This document shows, piece by piece, positions 33,400-42,921 of a stretch of 64,000 nt of DNA. The notes below the pieces were generated by a model. The model saw only the letters and a list, made by a program, of their open reading frames with translations. It had not been told where the DNA came from and made no database searches. Position numbers and translations under genes: made by a program. Within the stretch, counting starts at the first letter, position 1; every line of letters begins with the position of its first letter. Origin of the DNA: Aliivibrio fischeri (GTDB lineage Bacteria > Pseudomonadota > Gammaproteobacteria > Enterobacterales > Vibrionaceae); NCBI RefSeq assembly GCF_009727955.1, contig NZ_WOBR01000004.1, forward strand, positions 117,849 through 181,848, given 5' to 3'.

Positions 33400-34005
33400 T
33401 TACCAATCAATGCCTTTTAACGCTTTAATACCAGAATCGAATGCATGTTTAACACTTCGCACTTCAGAAACGGTATCTGCCATTTCAATTAACTCACGAT
33501 GAGCTGCTCGTCCTGTAATAACGACAGATTGCATTTTAGGGCGATTAGATAGTGCCGTTTTTAATTCTTCCAAATCAATATAGCCATAGGTGACCATGTA
33601 CGTCATTTCATCAAGCAAAACTAAATCGATAGAATCATCTTCGAGCGCTTTTTTACATTTTGCCCATACAGCTTGAGCTGCTTTTGTATCCGATTCTTTA
33701 TCTTGAGTATTCCAAGTAAAGCCAGTTTTCATTACATGGAATGGAACGTTATGCATTTCTAATAAGTTTCGTTCACCACAATCCCAAGTGCCTTTAATAA
33801 ATTGGGCTACTACGCAATTAAGTCCATGACCAACAGCTCGAGCAACAGTACCAAAGCCTGATGTGGTTTTTCCTTTGCCATTTCCCGTAATGATCAAGAG
33901 TAGCCCTTTTTCTTCTTGAGCTTCGGCCACACGTTTATCAACGTTGTTTTTAATTTTTTCTTGTCGTTGTTTATAACGTTCGTCTTTTTTATCTTGTTCA
34001 GTCAT
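33400..34005 (-). CDS. cobO: Corrinoid (cob(I)yrinic acid a,c-diamide) adenosyltransferase
   Basis: This 201-residue protein of the CobO/BtuR/CobA family transfers the 5'-deoxyadenosyl group of ATP to reduced corrinoids, giving coenzyme B12 forms. The P-loop is ITGNGKGKTTSGFG near residue 40. QFIKGTWDCGER and the Walker B-like VLLDEMTY are present, and VITGRAAHRELIEMADTVSEV is near the C terminus. The first 30 residues are charged and helical. No other cobalamin genes are nearby, so a salvage role is likely. This is inference. Confidence 0.95.
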   Translation of the reverse strand: MTEQDKKDERYKQRQEKIKNNVDKRVAEAQEEKGLLLIITGNGKGKTTSGFGTVARAVGHGLNCVVAQFIKGTWDCGERNLLEMHNVPFHVMKTGFTWNTQDKESDTKAAQAVWAKCKKALEDDSIDLVLLDEMTYMVTYGYIDLEELKTALSNRPKMQSVVITGRAAHRELIEMADTVSEVRSVKHAFDSGIKALKGIDW

Positions 34006-34032
34006 GTTTTATTCCATTAAAAGAAAGGTGAA

Positions 34033-34069
34033 TATAAAAAATCCCGATAGGAGAACCATATCGGGATTT
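34033..34069 (-). terminator. Rho-independent terminator of the sulP gene
   Basis: An 11-bp stem (AAATCCCGATA and its complement) with a 9-base loop is followed on the minus strand by TTTTTTAT. Confidence 0.9.
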
Positions 34070-34105
34070 CTAAAGTCTATCAATGAATTTGAATTATATG
34101 CCTAA

Positions 34106-35653
34106 TTATTGACTCACAACTTTATAGATAGGGTCTTCTTGTACATTGATTTCAACTAAGCTACCTGCTTTGTTTAGAAGAGCATGGCAATCTTGGCTTA
34201 AGTGACGAAGATGCACTTTTTTACCTGCTTTAGAGTAACGCTCAGCGATAGTATCAACGGCTTCAATAGCTGAATGGTCAACAACACGTGATGCTGCGAA
34301 GTCAATAATGATGTCTTGAGGATCATTTTCAACATCAAATAACTCTAAGAAGTTTGCTGCTGAGCCAAAGAAAATTGGACCATTAATTTCATAAACTTTA
34401 GAACCTTCTTCGTTTACAGAGTTTGTAGAGAAGATGTGTTTAGCGTGTTGCCATGCAAACATAAGTGCTGATGCAATTACACCTACTGCCACAGCGACCG
34501 CAAGGTCAGTAAACACAGTTACCACAGTTACTAGTACAATCACGAAGAAGTCTTGTTTTGGTACACGACGTGCCAGTTTGAATGTTGCCCATTCAAATGT
34601 CCCAATAACTACCATGAACATAACACCAACAAGAGCAGCTAGAGGGATCATTTCAATTAGTGATGAAGCAAATAAAATGAAGACCAATAGCATTACAGCT
34701 GCAACGATACCAGATAGACGACCACGACCACCTGAGTTTACGTTAATCATTGATTGACCAATCATTGCACAACCACCCATAGCTCCAAACACAGAACAAG
34801 TGATGTTTGCTACACCTTGACCAACACATTCACGGTTTGATTGACCACGAGTACCTGTCATTTCGTCAATTACAGTTAATGTTAGAAGAGACTCAATTAA
34901 ACCGATAGCCGCTAAGATAAGCGCGTATGGGAATATGATGTACAGTGTTTCCAATGACAGAGGAACAACCGGCAGTGCAAATGTTGGTAAAGATCCTGCA
35001 AGTGTCGCGGTATCATTACCACTCATTGTTCGTAGGAAATCAACAACGGTACGAGTATCTAAATCTAAACCCTGTACTAAACCAGTAACAACAATAATAG
35101 CAACTAAAGAAGATGGAACCGCTGTTGTTAATTTCGGTAAGAAATGAATGATAGCCATAGTTACAGCAACAAGACCTAGCATTAATATCATTTGATCGCC
35201 TTGAAGCCAATCAAGGTTACCTAATGCATCGGGTGCTTTAAATTGACCAAGTTGAGCAAGGAAGATAACAATAGCAAGGCCGTTCACAAACCCTATCATT
35301 ACTGGGTGAGGAACGATACGAATGAATTTACCAAGTTTAAATAAACCAGCTGAAATTTGAAGGATACCGGCGAGCATAATGGCTGCAAAAAGGTACTGAA
35401 CGCCGTGAACTGCTACTAAGCTAACCATTACAACTGCCATCGCACCTGTAGCACCAGAGATCATGCCTGGGCGGCCGCCAATAAGAGAAGTAATTAAGCC
35501 TACGATGAAGGCAGCATATAGACCAACCATTGGGTCAACACCTGCTACAAAAGCAAAAGCTACAGCTTCAGGAACCAAGGCTAGCGCAACGGTCAGACCT
35601 GATAAGACATCATTCTTTACGGAATGATTAGAAAATTTTGGAAATTCAAACAT
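34106..35653 (-). CDS. SulP family anion permease with STAS domain
   Basis: This 515-residue SulP (SLC26-like) transporter has about 10-14 hydrophobic segments in the first 400 residues, including [27 protein letters not shown], the SulP-typical first helix, and [17 protein letters not shown]. The C-terminal cytoplasmic STAS domain is marked by [19 protein letters not shown] and [20 protein letters not shown]. The substrate could be sulfate, bicarbonate or dicarboxylate; the sequence does not decide. I start at the ATG at 35653 ([11 protein letters not shown]); the frame opens 26 codons earlier with non-family sequence. It is monocistronic. Confidence 0.93.
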   Translation of the reverse strand: MFEFPKFSNHSVKNDVLSGLTVALALVPEAVAFAFVAGVDPMVGLYAAFIVGLITSLIGGRPGMISGATGAMAVVMVSLVAVHGVQYLFAAIMLAGILQISAGLFKLGKFIRIVPHPVMIGFVNGLAIVIFLAQLGQFKAPDALGNLDWLQGDQMILMLGLVAVTMAIIHFLPKLTTAVPSSLVAIIVVTGLVQGLDLDTRTVVDFLRTMSGNDTATLAGSLPTFALPVVPLSLETLYIIFPYALILAAIGLIESLLTLTVIDEMTGTRGQSNRECVGQGVANITCSVFGAMGGCAMIGQSMINVNSGGRGRLSGIVAAVMLLVFILFASSLIEMIPLAALVGVMFMVVIGTFEWATFKLARRVPKQDFFVIVLVTVVTVFTDLAVAVAVGVIASALMFAWQHAKHIFSTNSVNEEGSKVYEINGPIFFGSAANFLELFDVENDPQDIIIDFAASRVVDHSAIEAVDTIAERYSKAGKKVHLRHLSQDCHALLNKAGSLVEINVQEDPIYKVVSQ

Positions 35654-35751
35654 GTTTTTTAGATATCTTCTTTGGTTGTTTTTCAAGCATAGTGTGCGGC
35701 GAATCGTACAGAAAAGCGTGATGAACTTCAATGTTTATTCGGAATTAGATA

Positions 35752-35787
35752 TAAAAAAAGCAAGTTACGTCGAAACGTAACTTGCTT
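35752..35787 (-). terminator. Rho-independent terminator of rne
   Basis: A perfect 13-bp stem (AAGCAAGTTACGT) with a 4-base loop is followed on the minus strand by a 7-base T-run. Confidence 0.93.
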
Positions 35788-35829
35788 AATTTTATTGGTT
35801 ATTTATTTTAAAGGCGTTTGCCTAAAAAA

Positions 35830-38823
35830 TTATAAACCTGCAGTTTTTGCCATTGCAGCACTTGCTTGAGAAGTAGCTGTTTGGCTGCCCGCCTGCTTAG
35901 GTGCAAAGCGCTCTGTTCTGAATTCAGCAGCAGTAACAGTGATCTCTTTAATCTCTGTTGGGCCTGTTGCTTTTGTCATACCAGAAGAAGCATGTCCTTT
36001 GTATTGAGTTTTTGGTGCAACCTTAGTTTCAACAATAGGTTGTACTTCTTCAACTTCAACAAGAGTTTCTACAGCAACTTCAGCAACTGGAACTTCATTT
36101 ACGTCGGCTACCGCTAACGTTGGCTCAACAGGTGCTTCTGCAACGACGTCTACTACAGGAGTAACAATTGGAGCTTCAGTCACAGTGGCTTCAACTGGTG
36201 CTGGAGTTATCTCTTTCACGTCTTCAATAACAGGCGTTTGTACAACTTCTTCAATTGGAGCTACAGATGCTTCAACATAAGGAAGTAGAACTTTACCCAT
36301 TGCCATTTCAGGGAAAGCAACACCGCCAACTTGAACAGTCACTTTCTGTGCTTTATCTTGAGCTGCTTGAGTTTCGTTATCTACGAACTTCTCTTGCTGG
36401 CGTTGTTTCGCTTGTTTCATTTCAAGAATACGAGCGAAATCAGGGTAAGCTTTACCCATCGCCATTTCAGGAGATGCAACACCAGAAGATAAGCGTGAAG
36501 GGTTTACAGGGCGACGATCGCGACGACGACGGCGCTGACCACTTGCACGAAGGTGACGAGGTGAACGACGGTTACGACGTTGGCCTTCTTTACGTTCAGT
36601 GTTTTTCTCTGTATTTGCTTCAGTATTTGCTTGTTGTGCTTCTACTGGTGCTGTTGCTACAACTGCATCTGTTTCAGCTTCAACTGCTTTACCTGTACGC
36701 ACTTTCTTTTGTAACTGACGACGTTGACGACGTTGTTTAACTTGTGCCGTTTTTTCACGTTTTTCAGTTTGTTTCTCAGTATTTTGAGCAGGAGCTTGTT
36801 GTGCATCAGCCGCTAATTTAAGACCTTGTTCTGCAATTTCTTTGCGTACTTTAGGTTGTTTAGTTGGCTTGTTATCATTTGCTTTAACTTGCTTACCTGT
36901 TGTTGCATTCGCATCGTCTTGTTTTTTACCACGACGATTTTCGTTACGGTTATCATTGCCGTTACGACGATTGTTGCGGTTATTACGACCGTTTTCGTTA
37001 TTGCGACGACGATCATTATTACGATTTTGATTACGACGTTGAGGTTGAGCAGGTTTCTCTTCTTCAACTTTCTTTTCAGTTTTTTCTGATGCATCAGGAG
37101 CAGCGAAGAAGTTAGCAATCGCTTTGAAGAAACGGCTGATAATGCCAGGTTTCTCTTCAGTTTTTACTTCTGCTTTTTTCTCTGGTTGTGCTTTTGCTAC
37201 TGGTGCAGCCTGAGTTGGTGCACTGAAACCTTGAAGAACAGGTTCTTCACGTTTCTTAGGAGCAATATTTACAATTGGAGCTTCTTTTGATTCCGCTTCA
37301 CGTAGTGCTTCTAGCTTCTTAGGAAGAAGGTAAGACAGCATTTCTTGCTCTTCACCATCACGGATACGGATCACTTCAAAATGAGGTGTTTCCATATCAG
37401 AGTTAGGAACAATAATGACACGAACATCATGGAATTTTTCAATATGCTGAACTGAACGACGTTTTTCATTCAATAAGTAAGAAGCAATAGAAACAGGAAC
37501 AACAGCAAGAACTTGTGTTGTATTGTCTTTTAATGATTCTTCTTCAATTAGACGTAGAACAGACAGTGCTAGAGATTCGTTATCACGAACCACACCAGTA
37601 CCCGTACAACGAGGACAAATATGGTGGCTTGCTTCTGCTAAAGACGGGCTTAAGCGTTGGCGAGACATTTCTAGAAGACCGAAACGAGAAATACGACCGA
37701 TTTGAACACGAGCACGATCCATACGAACGGCTTCACGCATACGGTTTTCAACTTCTCGTTGGTGACGAACTGGCGTCATATCGATAAAGTCGATAACCAC
37801 TAAACCACCTAAGTCACGTAAACGTAATTGACGTGCAATTTCGTCAGCAGCTTCAAGGTTTGTATTTAGGGCCGTTTCTTCAATATCACCACCTTTCGTT
37901 GCACGAGCAGAGTTGATATCAATCGATGTTAATGCTTCTGTTGGGTCAATAACGATAGAGCCACCAGATGGAAGGCGAACTTCACGTTCAAATGCCGATT
38001 CAATTTGGCTTTCGATTTGGTAGTGACTAAACAGAGGAACTTCGCCTTCATACAATTTAACGCGAGATAAGAAATCTGGGCGAATAAGTTGAATATGTTG
38101 ACGTGCACGATCAAAGATTTTCGGACTATCAATTAAGATTTCACCAATATCACGGCGTAAGTAATCACGAATTGCGCGAACAATTACGTTACTTTCTTGG
38201 TGAATTAGGAAAGGAGCTTGGTTTGATTCAGAAGCGTGCTTAACTGCTTCCCAGTGGTTCAGTAGAACATTTAAATCCCACTCAAGTTCTTCAGCTGATT
38301 TACCAACACCAGCAGTACGTACAATTAGTCCCATACCTTGAGGTAGTTCTAATGTGCTTAATGCTGCTTTTAATTGAGTGCGCTCTTCACCTTCGATACG
38401 ACGAGAAATACCGCCAGCACGAGGGTTGTTTGGCATAAGAACAAGGTAACTACCAGCAAGAGAAATGAACGTTGTTAAAGCTGCGCCTTTGTTTCCACGC
38501 TCTTCTTTTTCAACTTGAACAATAACTTCTTGGCCTTCTTTCAAAACGTCCTTAATGTTTGGACGACCTTGATATGTGTAGCCTTGAGGGAAATATTCTT
38601 TTGCGATTTCCTTAAGGGGAAGGAAACCATGGCGATCAGCGCCGTAATCAACGAAAGCTGCTTCCAAGCTTGGTTCGATACGTGTGATTTTGCCTTTATA
38701 AATATTAGCTTTTTTAGATTCGTGACCAGGACTTTCGATATCTAGATCGAAAAGGCGTTGGCCATCAACTAATGCGACGCGCAACTCTTCCTTTTGGGTT
38801 GCGTTAATCAACATTCTTTTCAT
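35830..38823 (-). CDS. rne: Ribonuclease E
   Basis: RNase E (997 residues) is the essential endonuclease and scaffold of the RNA degradosome. It has an S1 domain at about residues 36-120, a 5' sensor and a DNase I-like catalytic part with Asp302 ([13 protein letters not shown]) and Asp345 (VVIDFIDM). The zinc-link CPRCTGTG has Cys403 and Cys406. The last ~470 residues are low-complexity: arginine/asparagine-rich RNA-binding stretches (about 590-770), Val/Glu/Pro-rich segments and two copies of a PEMAMGK motif. The end (HASSGMTKA) resembles the E. coli PNPase-binding region. The opposite-strand reading frames here are compositional shadows. Confidence 0.97.
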   Translation of the reverse strand: MKRMLINATQKEELRVALVDGQRLFDLDIESPGHESKKANIYKGKITRIEPSLEAAFVDYGADRHGFLPLKEIAKEYFPQGYTYQGRPNIKDVLKEGQEVIVQVEKEERGNKGAALTTFISLAGSYLVLMPNNPRAGGISRRIEGEERTQLKAALSTLELPQGMGLIVRTAGVGKSAEELEWDLNVLLNHWEAVKHASESNQAPFLIHQESNVIVRAIRDYLRRDIGEILIDSPKIFDRARQHIQLIRPDFLSRVKLYEGEVPLFSHYQIESQIESAFEREVRLPSGGSIVIDPTEALTSIDINSARATKGGDIEETALNTNLEAADEIARQLRLRDLGGLVVIDFIDMTPVRHQREVENRMREAVRMDRARVQIGRISRFGLLEMSRQRLSPSLAEASHHICPRCTGTGVVRDNESLALSVLRLIEEESLKDNTTQVLAVVPVSIASYLLNEKRRSVQHIEKFHDVRVIIVPNSDMETPHFEVIRIRDGEEQEMLSYLLPKKLEALREAESKEAPIVNIAPKKREEPVLQGFSAPTQAAPVAKAQPEKKAEVKTEEKPGIISRFFKAIANFFAAPDASEKTEKKVEEEKPAQPQRRNQNRNNDRRRNNENGRNNRNNRRNGNDNRNENRRGKKQDDANATTGKQVKANDNKPTKQPKVRKEIAEQGLKLAADAQQAPAQNTEKQTEKREKTAQVKQRRQRRQLQKKVRTGKAVEAETDAVVATAPVEAQQANTEANTEKNTERKEGQRRNRRSPRHLRASGQRRRRRDRRPVNPSRLSSGVASPEMAMGKAYPDFARILEMKQAKQRQQEKFVDNETQAAQDKAQKVTVQVGGVAFPEMAMGKVLLPYVEASVAPIEEVVQTPVIEDVKEITPAPVEATVTEAPIVTPVVDVVAEAPVEPTLAVADVNEVPVAEVAVETLVEVEEVQPIVETKVAPKTQYKGHASSGMTKATGPTEIKEITVTAAEFRTERFAPKQAGSQTATSQASAAMAKTAGL

Positions 38824-39165
38824 TAGTGAATACTCATTACAAATTGTCGAGCTTGTGTATCTTAATCCATTTCAAATGGTGCCAGATCCCAAGGCTGATT
38901 ACATGTGCAGCCTCACGGCTGGAACTCAGGGATGCTCTAGGGCACAATCCACATCAACACCATTAATTAACAGTGCTGATCCGCAATAATTCACGGTCGT
39001 TAAAACATCAAAAATGGTTTAGGCATAACAAGCAAAAAAACTCAAAGCAGTACAGATGTCTTACGCCAATTGCTGCATCACTGCGTTTGAGCAGTATATT
39101 TTTAGTTCGTGTTGGTGCTTTTATGCTCACCAAGGTGAAGAAATAGCCATCTGGGCTAATTTCAG
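38824..39165 (-). promoter_or_regulatory. rne 5' untranslated region, probable autoregulatory leader
   Basis: From the predicted transcription start near 39165 to the rne ATG is about 340 nt, close to the 361-nt E. coli rne leader that mediates feedback control by RNase E. It contains a hairpin CAGCC-GTGA-GGCTG (GNRA-type loop) near 38908-38921, enclosed by ATCCC and GGGAT, and a CCATTT/AAATGG hairpin near 38867-38879. The autoregulatory role is inferred from the family precedent. Confidence 0.65.
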
Positions 39166-39171
39166 AGTGCA

Positions 39172-39200
39172 ACTATAACAGTCAGATGAAATCGCAGCAA
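39172..39200 (-). promoter_or_regulatory. Putative sigma-70 promoter of rne
   Basis: On the minus strand TTGCTG (39200-39195) and TATAGT (39177-39172) are separated by exactly 17 bases. Initiation would fall near 39165 and yield a long leader like that of other rne genes. Confidence 0.6.
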
Positions 39201-39266
39201 TCTTCATTATTTAGATCTGAGTTAAAAAAATTTCATCAAATGAGAATATAGCAGTAGAATGCTCCA

Positions 39267-40214
39267 ATGAATGATGATAAACCAAAAGTGCAATTCGTCG
39301 ATATTGATGACGATTTTGCAGGGCAACGAATCGATAATTTTCTTCTTGCCCGCTTAAAAAATGTTCCTAAAAGTATGATTTATCGAATCGTGCGTAAGGG
39401 AGAAGTACGTGTAAATAAAAAACGTATTAAGCCTGAATATAAACTGCAAGAAGGCGACGTAGTTCGTATTCCTCCAGTAAAAGTGCCGGAATCAACTGCA
39501 CCAGATCTTCCTAATGTAAAATTAGGCAAAGTAGCAGAGCTTGAACATTGTATTATTTACGAAGATGATCATGTTTTAATTTTAAATAAACCATCAGGTA
39601 CAGCAGTGCATGGCGGTAGTGGTTTAAAATTTGGTGCGATTGAAGCATTACGAGCTTTGCGACCTGATGCTCGTTTTTTAGAATTAGTACACCGAATTGA
39701 CCGTGATACGTCTGGTATCTTATTAGTTGCGAAGAAACGTTCGGCTCTGCGTCGACTTCAAGAACAGTTTAGAAATAAAACAGTACAGAAATATTATTTT
39801 GCATTGGTGATGGGACAATGGAAAAACAGCTGCAAGGTTGTTAATGCTCCATTACTAAAAAACGAAGTGAATAGTATTGTTCGTGTTAACCCAAACGGAA
39901 AACCGTCTGAGACTCGATTTAAAGTGCTTGAGAAATTCGAACAAGCAACATTAATTCAAGCGAGTCCAATAACAGGGCGTACACACCAAATTCGTGTTCA
40001 TACACAATATACGGGGCACCCAATTGGTTGGGATGACCGTTATGGTGATCGTCGATTTGATGCGTATACAGGCCAGTTTGGTTTAGACCGTTTATTTTTG
40101 CATGCTGCAAACATCAAGTTCACTCATCCTGCGACGGAAGAGTTAATGGATATTAGTGCACCTATGGAAGCAAAACTAGAACGTGTACTAAAAGGCTTAC
40201 GCAGTAAAAATTAA
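39267..40214 (+). CDS. rluC: 23S rRNA pseudouridine(955/2504/2580) synthase RluC
   Basis: RluC (315 residues) modifies three uridines around the peptidyl-transferase centre. An S4 RNA-binding domain lies at about residues 15-85 (QRIDNFLLARLKNVPKSMIYRIVRKGEVRVN). The catalytic motif is HRIDRDTSGILLVAKK with the nucleophilic Asp, and RTHQIRVHTQYTGHPI follows. It is divergent from rne, as in most gammaproteobacteria, which is good evidence for RluC rather than RluD or RluA. A terminator follows. Confidence 0.96.
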   Translation: MNDDKPKVQFVDIDDDFAGQRIDNFLLARLKNVPKSMIYRIVRKGEVRVNKKRIKPEYKLQEGDVVRIPPVKVPESTAPDLPNVKLGKVAELEHCIIYEDDHVLILNKPSGTAVHGGSGLKFGAIEALRALRPDARFLELVHRIDRDTSGILLVAKKRSALRRLQEQFRNKTVQKYYFALVMGQWKNSCKVVNAPLLKNEVNSIVRVNPNGKPSETRFKVLEKFEQATLIQASPITGRTHQIRVHTQYTGHPIGWDDRYGDRRFDAYTGQFGLDRLFLHAANIKFTHPATEELMDISAPMEAKLERVLKGLRSKN

Positions 40215-40253
40215 TTTAACGATGTAAGTTTATATAATTAATTGACATGCTAG

Positions 40254-40287
40254 AAGCGATAAGTAGATTGTTACTTATCGCTTTTTT
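40254..40287. terminator. Rho-independent terminator between rluC and maf
   Basis: AAGCGATAAGTA and its complement enclose a 6-base loop, followed by a T-run. It lies between convergent genes. Confidence 0.92.
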
Positions 40288-40292
40288 ATTAA

Positions 40293-40874
40293 TTACAAAA
40301 CGTTAAGGCCCTGTTTCTCTAACATATCGATAAGAGAGATTAACGGTAATCCAATTAGCGTATTTGGATCTTTTCCTTCTAATTTCTCAAATAAGGCAAT
40401 GCCTAAACCTTCACACTTAAAGCTTCCTGCGCAATAAAACGGTTCTTCTTTGTCTACATAGTTTTCAATTTGTTGACGGCTTAGTTTTTTGAAATAAACA
40501 TTGAACTCTTCACAGATGGTTTCTGCTTGTTTTGTTGTGGTATTAAATACTGAAAGGCCTGTATAAAACGTAATTTTTTGGCCACTTGCTTCTTCTAGTT
40601 GTTGTACGGCTTTTTCACGCGTAAGTGGTTTACCGATAATTTTTCCGTTAATCACACAAACTTGGTCGGATCCAATTATCAAATAATTTGGATCTTCAAT
40701 GCCACATGAATTCGCTTTTGTCTCTGCTAAACGAGTCACTAAATTGATAGGTGATTCATTTTTCAGCGGAGTTTCATCACAAACGGGTGAAATTGCATCA
40801 AAATCCAGTTGGATCTTTGACAAGATCTCTTTACGGAATGGGGATGTAGAGGCAAGAATAAGTTTTGATTGCAT
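40293..40874 (-). CDS. yceF: Maf-family nucleoside triphosphate pyrophosphatase (YceF-like)
   Basis: This 193-residue Maf/HAM1-fold protein hydrolyses non-canonical or methylated NTPs. The E. coli YceF branch, found at this same locus between rluC and yceD, prefers m7GTP. The active site begins LASTSPFRKEIL at residues 7-18, with Lys14 and Glu15. Further conserved pieces are LAETKA, IGSDQVCVINGKIIGKP (acidic base) and the C-terminal GLPLISLIDML. The YceF assignment rests on synteny; the Maf-fold assignment is secure. Confidence 0.93.
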   Translation of the reverse strand: MQSKLILASTSPFRKEILSKIQLDFDAISPVCDETPLKNESPINLVTRLAETKANSCGIEDPNYLIIGSDQVCVINGKIIGKPLTREKAVQQLEEASGQKITFYTGLSVFNTTTKQAETICEEFNVYFKKLSRQQIENYVDKEEPFYCAGSFKCEGLGIALFEKLEGKDPNTLIGLPLISLIDMLEKQGLNVL

Positions 40875-40914
40875 AATGGGTTCTTCTTCTCAAATTTTTC
40901 GTTTATTATTAGTA

Positions 40915-41076
40915 ATACCAATTCCAGTAATTATCTGCTTATTATTACTGGTTAAATCTCTTAATAGCCGCGTTAAAAAATAGCATTGTAGAATAACTAC
41001 TTATAATATTTTTTGCCTTACTCTTAAGTGATTTTCCTGTGTAATAAATAGATCATCTAATTAATTACATTGGTAT
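40915..41076. repeat. 162-bp palindromic repeat with inverted ends, long form
   Basis: The element starts ATACCAAT and ends ATTGGTAT. Inside are further inverted pairs: CCAGTAAT with ATTACTGG (40924-40951), AAATCTCTTAA with TTAAGTGATTT (one mismatch), AAAAAATA with TATTTTTT, and a centre GTAG-AATAA-CTAC. Most of it could therefore fold as one long imperfect hairpin. It contains no gene. It separates the divergent maf and yceD genes, with its right end 95 bases before yceD. I believe similar sequences are dispersed in Vibrionaceae and relatives, from memory rather than a search. No clear target-site duplication flanks it. Confidence 0.75.
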
Positions 41077-41171
41077 AACTCTGCTGAAATAGCAACTGGG
41101 AAGAAAAAAAGCATAAATTTGTGCCATTTTTCTTTGACTCGAAGGCTTTAGAAAGATAAGATGCGCGCCCT

Positions 41172-41693
41172 ATGCAAAAGGTAAAATTACCACGAACAGT
41201 TGATGCTGCTCGAACTGCTCAAAAAAGAATGGACTACGATGGAATCATCCAGTCTAGTATTTTAAAGCGTTTAGCTGAATCTACTGTAGATGTGAAAAGT
41301 GATGCTGAAGTCACTTTGTCATTTAAAGTTGACGAACAACGACTAGCCGTTATCTCTGGTAAAGCTGACGTCGATGTGTTGTTGGAATGTCAACGCTGTA
41401 ATGAAAATTTCGAACATCATCTAAGCGTATCATTTACCTACACGCCTTTTTTAAGCGAAGAGAAGGCAGCTTTAGTTCCTGAGGACTATGAGCTTGTAGA
41501 TTTAAATGAGTTTGGTGAAGTCGATCTCGTTGAGCTGGTAACTGACGAGTTTATTCTAGCGTTGCCGCAAGTCGCTATGCATGACATTGAAGATTGTCAG
41601 GTCAAATCTAACAATTTGGTATTTGGCGAAATTCCTGAAGAGGAAGAGAAACCGAATCCGTTTGATGTTTTAAAATCTTTAAAACAACAGTAA
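41172..41693 (+). CDS. yceD: YceD family protein (large ribosomal subunit accumulation, DUF177)
   Basis: YceD (173 residues) is the DUF177 protein encoded just before rpmF across bacteria; in E. coli it affects 23S rRNA accumulation. Conserved parts are the start KLPRTVDAARTAQKRMDYDG, the DVLLECQRCNENFEHHL segment with its Cys pair, and the acidic DLVELVTDEFILALP region. rpmF follows by 16 bases. As first gene it opens the yceD-rpmF-plsX-fab cluster; its promoter must lie in or just after the 162-bp repeat. Confidence 0.94.
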   Translation: MQKVKLPRTVDAARTAQKRMDYDGIIQSSILKRLAESTVDVKSDAEVTLSFKVDEQRLAVISGKADVDVLLECQRCNENFEHHLSVSFTYTPFLSEEKAALVPEDYELVDLNEFGEVDLVELVTDEFILALPQVAMHDIEDCQVKSNNLVFGEIPEEEEKPNPFDVLKSLKQQ

Positions 41694-41709
41694 TTGAGGA
41701 GTAGGGTCC

Positions 41710-41880
41710 ATGGCCGTACAAAAGAGCAAGAAATCACGTTCAATGCGTGGCATGCGTCGTTCACACGATGCACTAACTACAAGTGCAGTATCTGTAGACG
41801 CAACAAGTGGCGAAACTCACCTTCGTCACAACGTTACAGCTGACGGTTACTACCGTGGCCGCAAGGTAATCAACAAGTAA
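41710..41880 (+). CDS. rpmF: 50S ribosomal protein L32
   Basis: This short gene encodes 56 residues beginning [21 protein letters not shown] and ending [10 protein letters not shown], unmistakably L32. It is one residue shorter than the E. coli protein. It is basic, with the Ser/Arg-rich N terminus typical of the type without zinc Cys: no CxxC pair is present. TTGAGGAGTAGGGTCC precedes the ATG. It sits between yceD and plsX, only 10 bases before the plsX start. Confidence 0.98.
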   Translation: MAVQKSKKSRSMRGMRRSHDALTTSAVSVDATSGETHLRHNVTADGYYRGRKVINK

Positions 41881-41890
41881 GGTTGACGCT

Positions 41891-42916
41891 TTGCAGCAGC
41901 TAACCATTGCAATTGATGCGATGGGTGGGGACTTCGGTCCCCAAGTTACAGTGCCTGCCGCCGTGCAGGCATTGTCACAATTCCCAGAGCTAAAAATCAC
42001 AGTTATTGGAGATCGTGACGCGATTTCTACACAACTGACACATCTAAATTATATCCCCAACTCAAGATTTTCTATTGTTCATAGCGAAAGCGTTATAGGC
42101 AATAACACACAACCTTCAAAAGCCCTACGTCACAGTCGCGGAAGCTCAATGCGAATGGCCATTGATATGGTCGCAAATAAAGAAGCAGATGCGTGCATTA
42201 GTGCCGGTAATACAGGTGCGCTGATGGGATTATCTCGATTTACATTAAAGCTTCTTCCTGGTGTCGAACGTCCTGCGCTAATTAGCCCTTTACCAACTAA
42301 AAATAATCAAAGAACTTGGATGTTAGATCTTGGTGCTAATGTTTCATGCGATGCTGAAACCCTTTTTCAGTTTGCGGTAATGGGTTCAGAATTAGCTGAG
42401 CAAACATTGAAACGTAAAGCCAAAGTCGCATTATTAAATATTGGTGAAGAAGAGATTAAGGGTAACGATCAGATTAAACGTTGCGCTGAAATGTTAAATC
42501 AATGCCAAGATATTGAATTTATCGGTTATATTGAAGGTGATAAGCTTTATCAAGGCATTGCAGATGTAGTAGTGTGTGATGGCTTTGTTGGGAATGTTTG
42601 CTTGAAAACAAGTGAAGGTGTAGCGCATTTATTTTTAGATCAACTAAAATCACACCTGATCACATCAAAATTTAAACAATTTATAGCGAAATGGCTCTTT
42701 GGTGATGTCATTTCTTGCTTAAAAGGGCTGAACCCCGACCAGTATAACGGCGCAAGTCTGATAGGATTGCGCGGCATTGTTGTTAAAAGTCATGGAAGCG
42801 CAGATGTATCTGCCTTTAACAATGCCATCAAGGAAGCGGTTCATGAGGTCAAGCGACAAATACCTAACCGTATTAGTGATCGCTTGGAGGCAGTTTTACT
42901 CGAGAGGCATTATTAG
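41891..42916 (+). CDS. plsX: Phosphate acyltransferase PlsX
   Basis: PlsX (341 residues) makes acyl-phosphate from acyl-ACP, the first step of phospholipid synthesis by the PlsX/PlsY route. It carries the N-terminal [19 protein letters not shown], the motif [12 protein letters not shown] and [11 protein letters not shown]. The start must be a TTG at 41891: no ATG or GTG is available, TAAGG lies 8 bases upstream, and the family begins at this point. It follows rpmF by 10 bases and precedes fabH by 5. Confidence 0.95.
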   Translation: MQQLTIAIDAMGGDFGPQVTVPAAVQALSQFPELKITVIGDRDAISTQLTHLNYIPNSRFSIVHSESVIGNNTQPSKALRHSRGSSMRMAIDMVANKEADACISAGNTGALMGLSRFTLKLLPGVERPALISPLPTKNNQRTWMLDLGANVSCDAETLFQFAVMGSELAEQTLKRKAKVALLNIGEEEIKGNDQIKRCAEMLNQCQDIEFIGYIEGDKLYQGIADVVVCDGFVGNVCLKTSEGVAHLFLDQLKSHLITSKFKQFIAKWLFGDVISCLKGLNPDQYNGASLIGLRGIVVKSHGSADVSAFNNAIKEAVHEVKRQIPNRISDRLEAVLLERHY

Positions 42917-42921
42917 TCTTC

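Noticed and set aside
36255-36740. 161-codon plus-strand frame and several others opposite the rne tail
   Set aside because: They are mirror images of the Arg/Asn- and Glu-rich low-complexity coding strand, have no ribosome site, and encode Leu-rich repetitive sequence.
39235-39266. Promoter for rluC (TTCATC-17-TAGAAT)
   Set aside because: It would start transcription at the ATG itself; the match to consensus is poor.
40699-40983. Plus-strand 94-codon frame across maf and into the repeat
   Set aside because: It is antisense to a secure gene and runs into repeat sequence, with no start signal.
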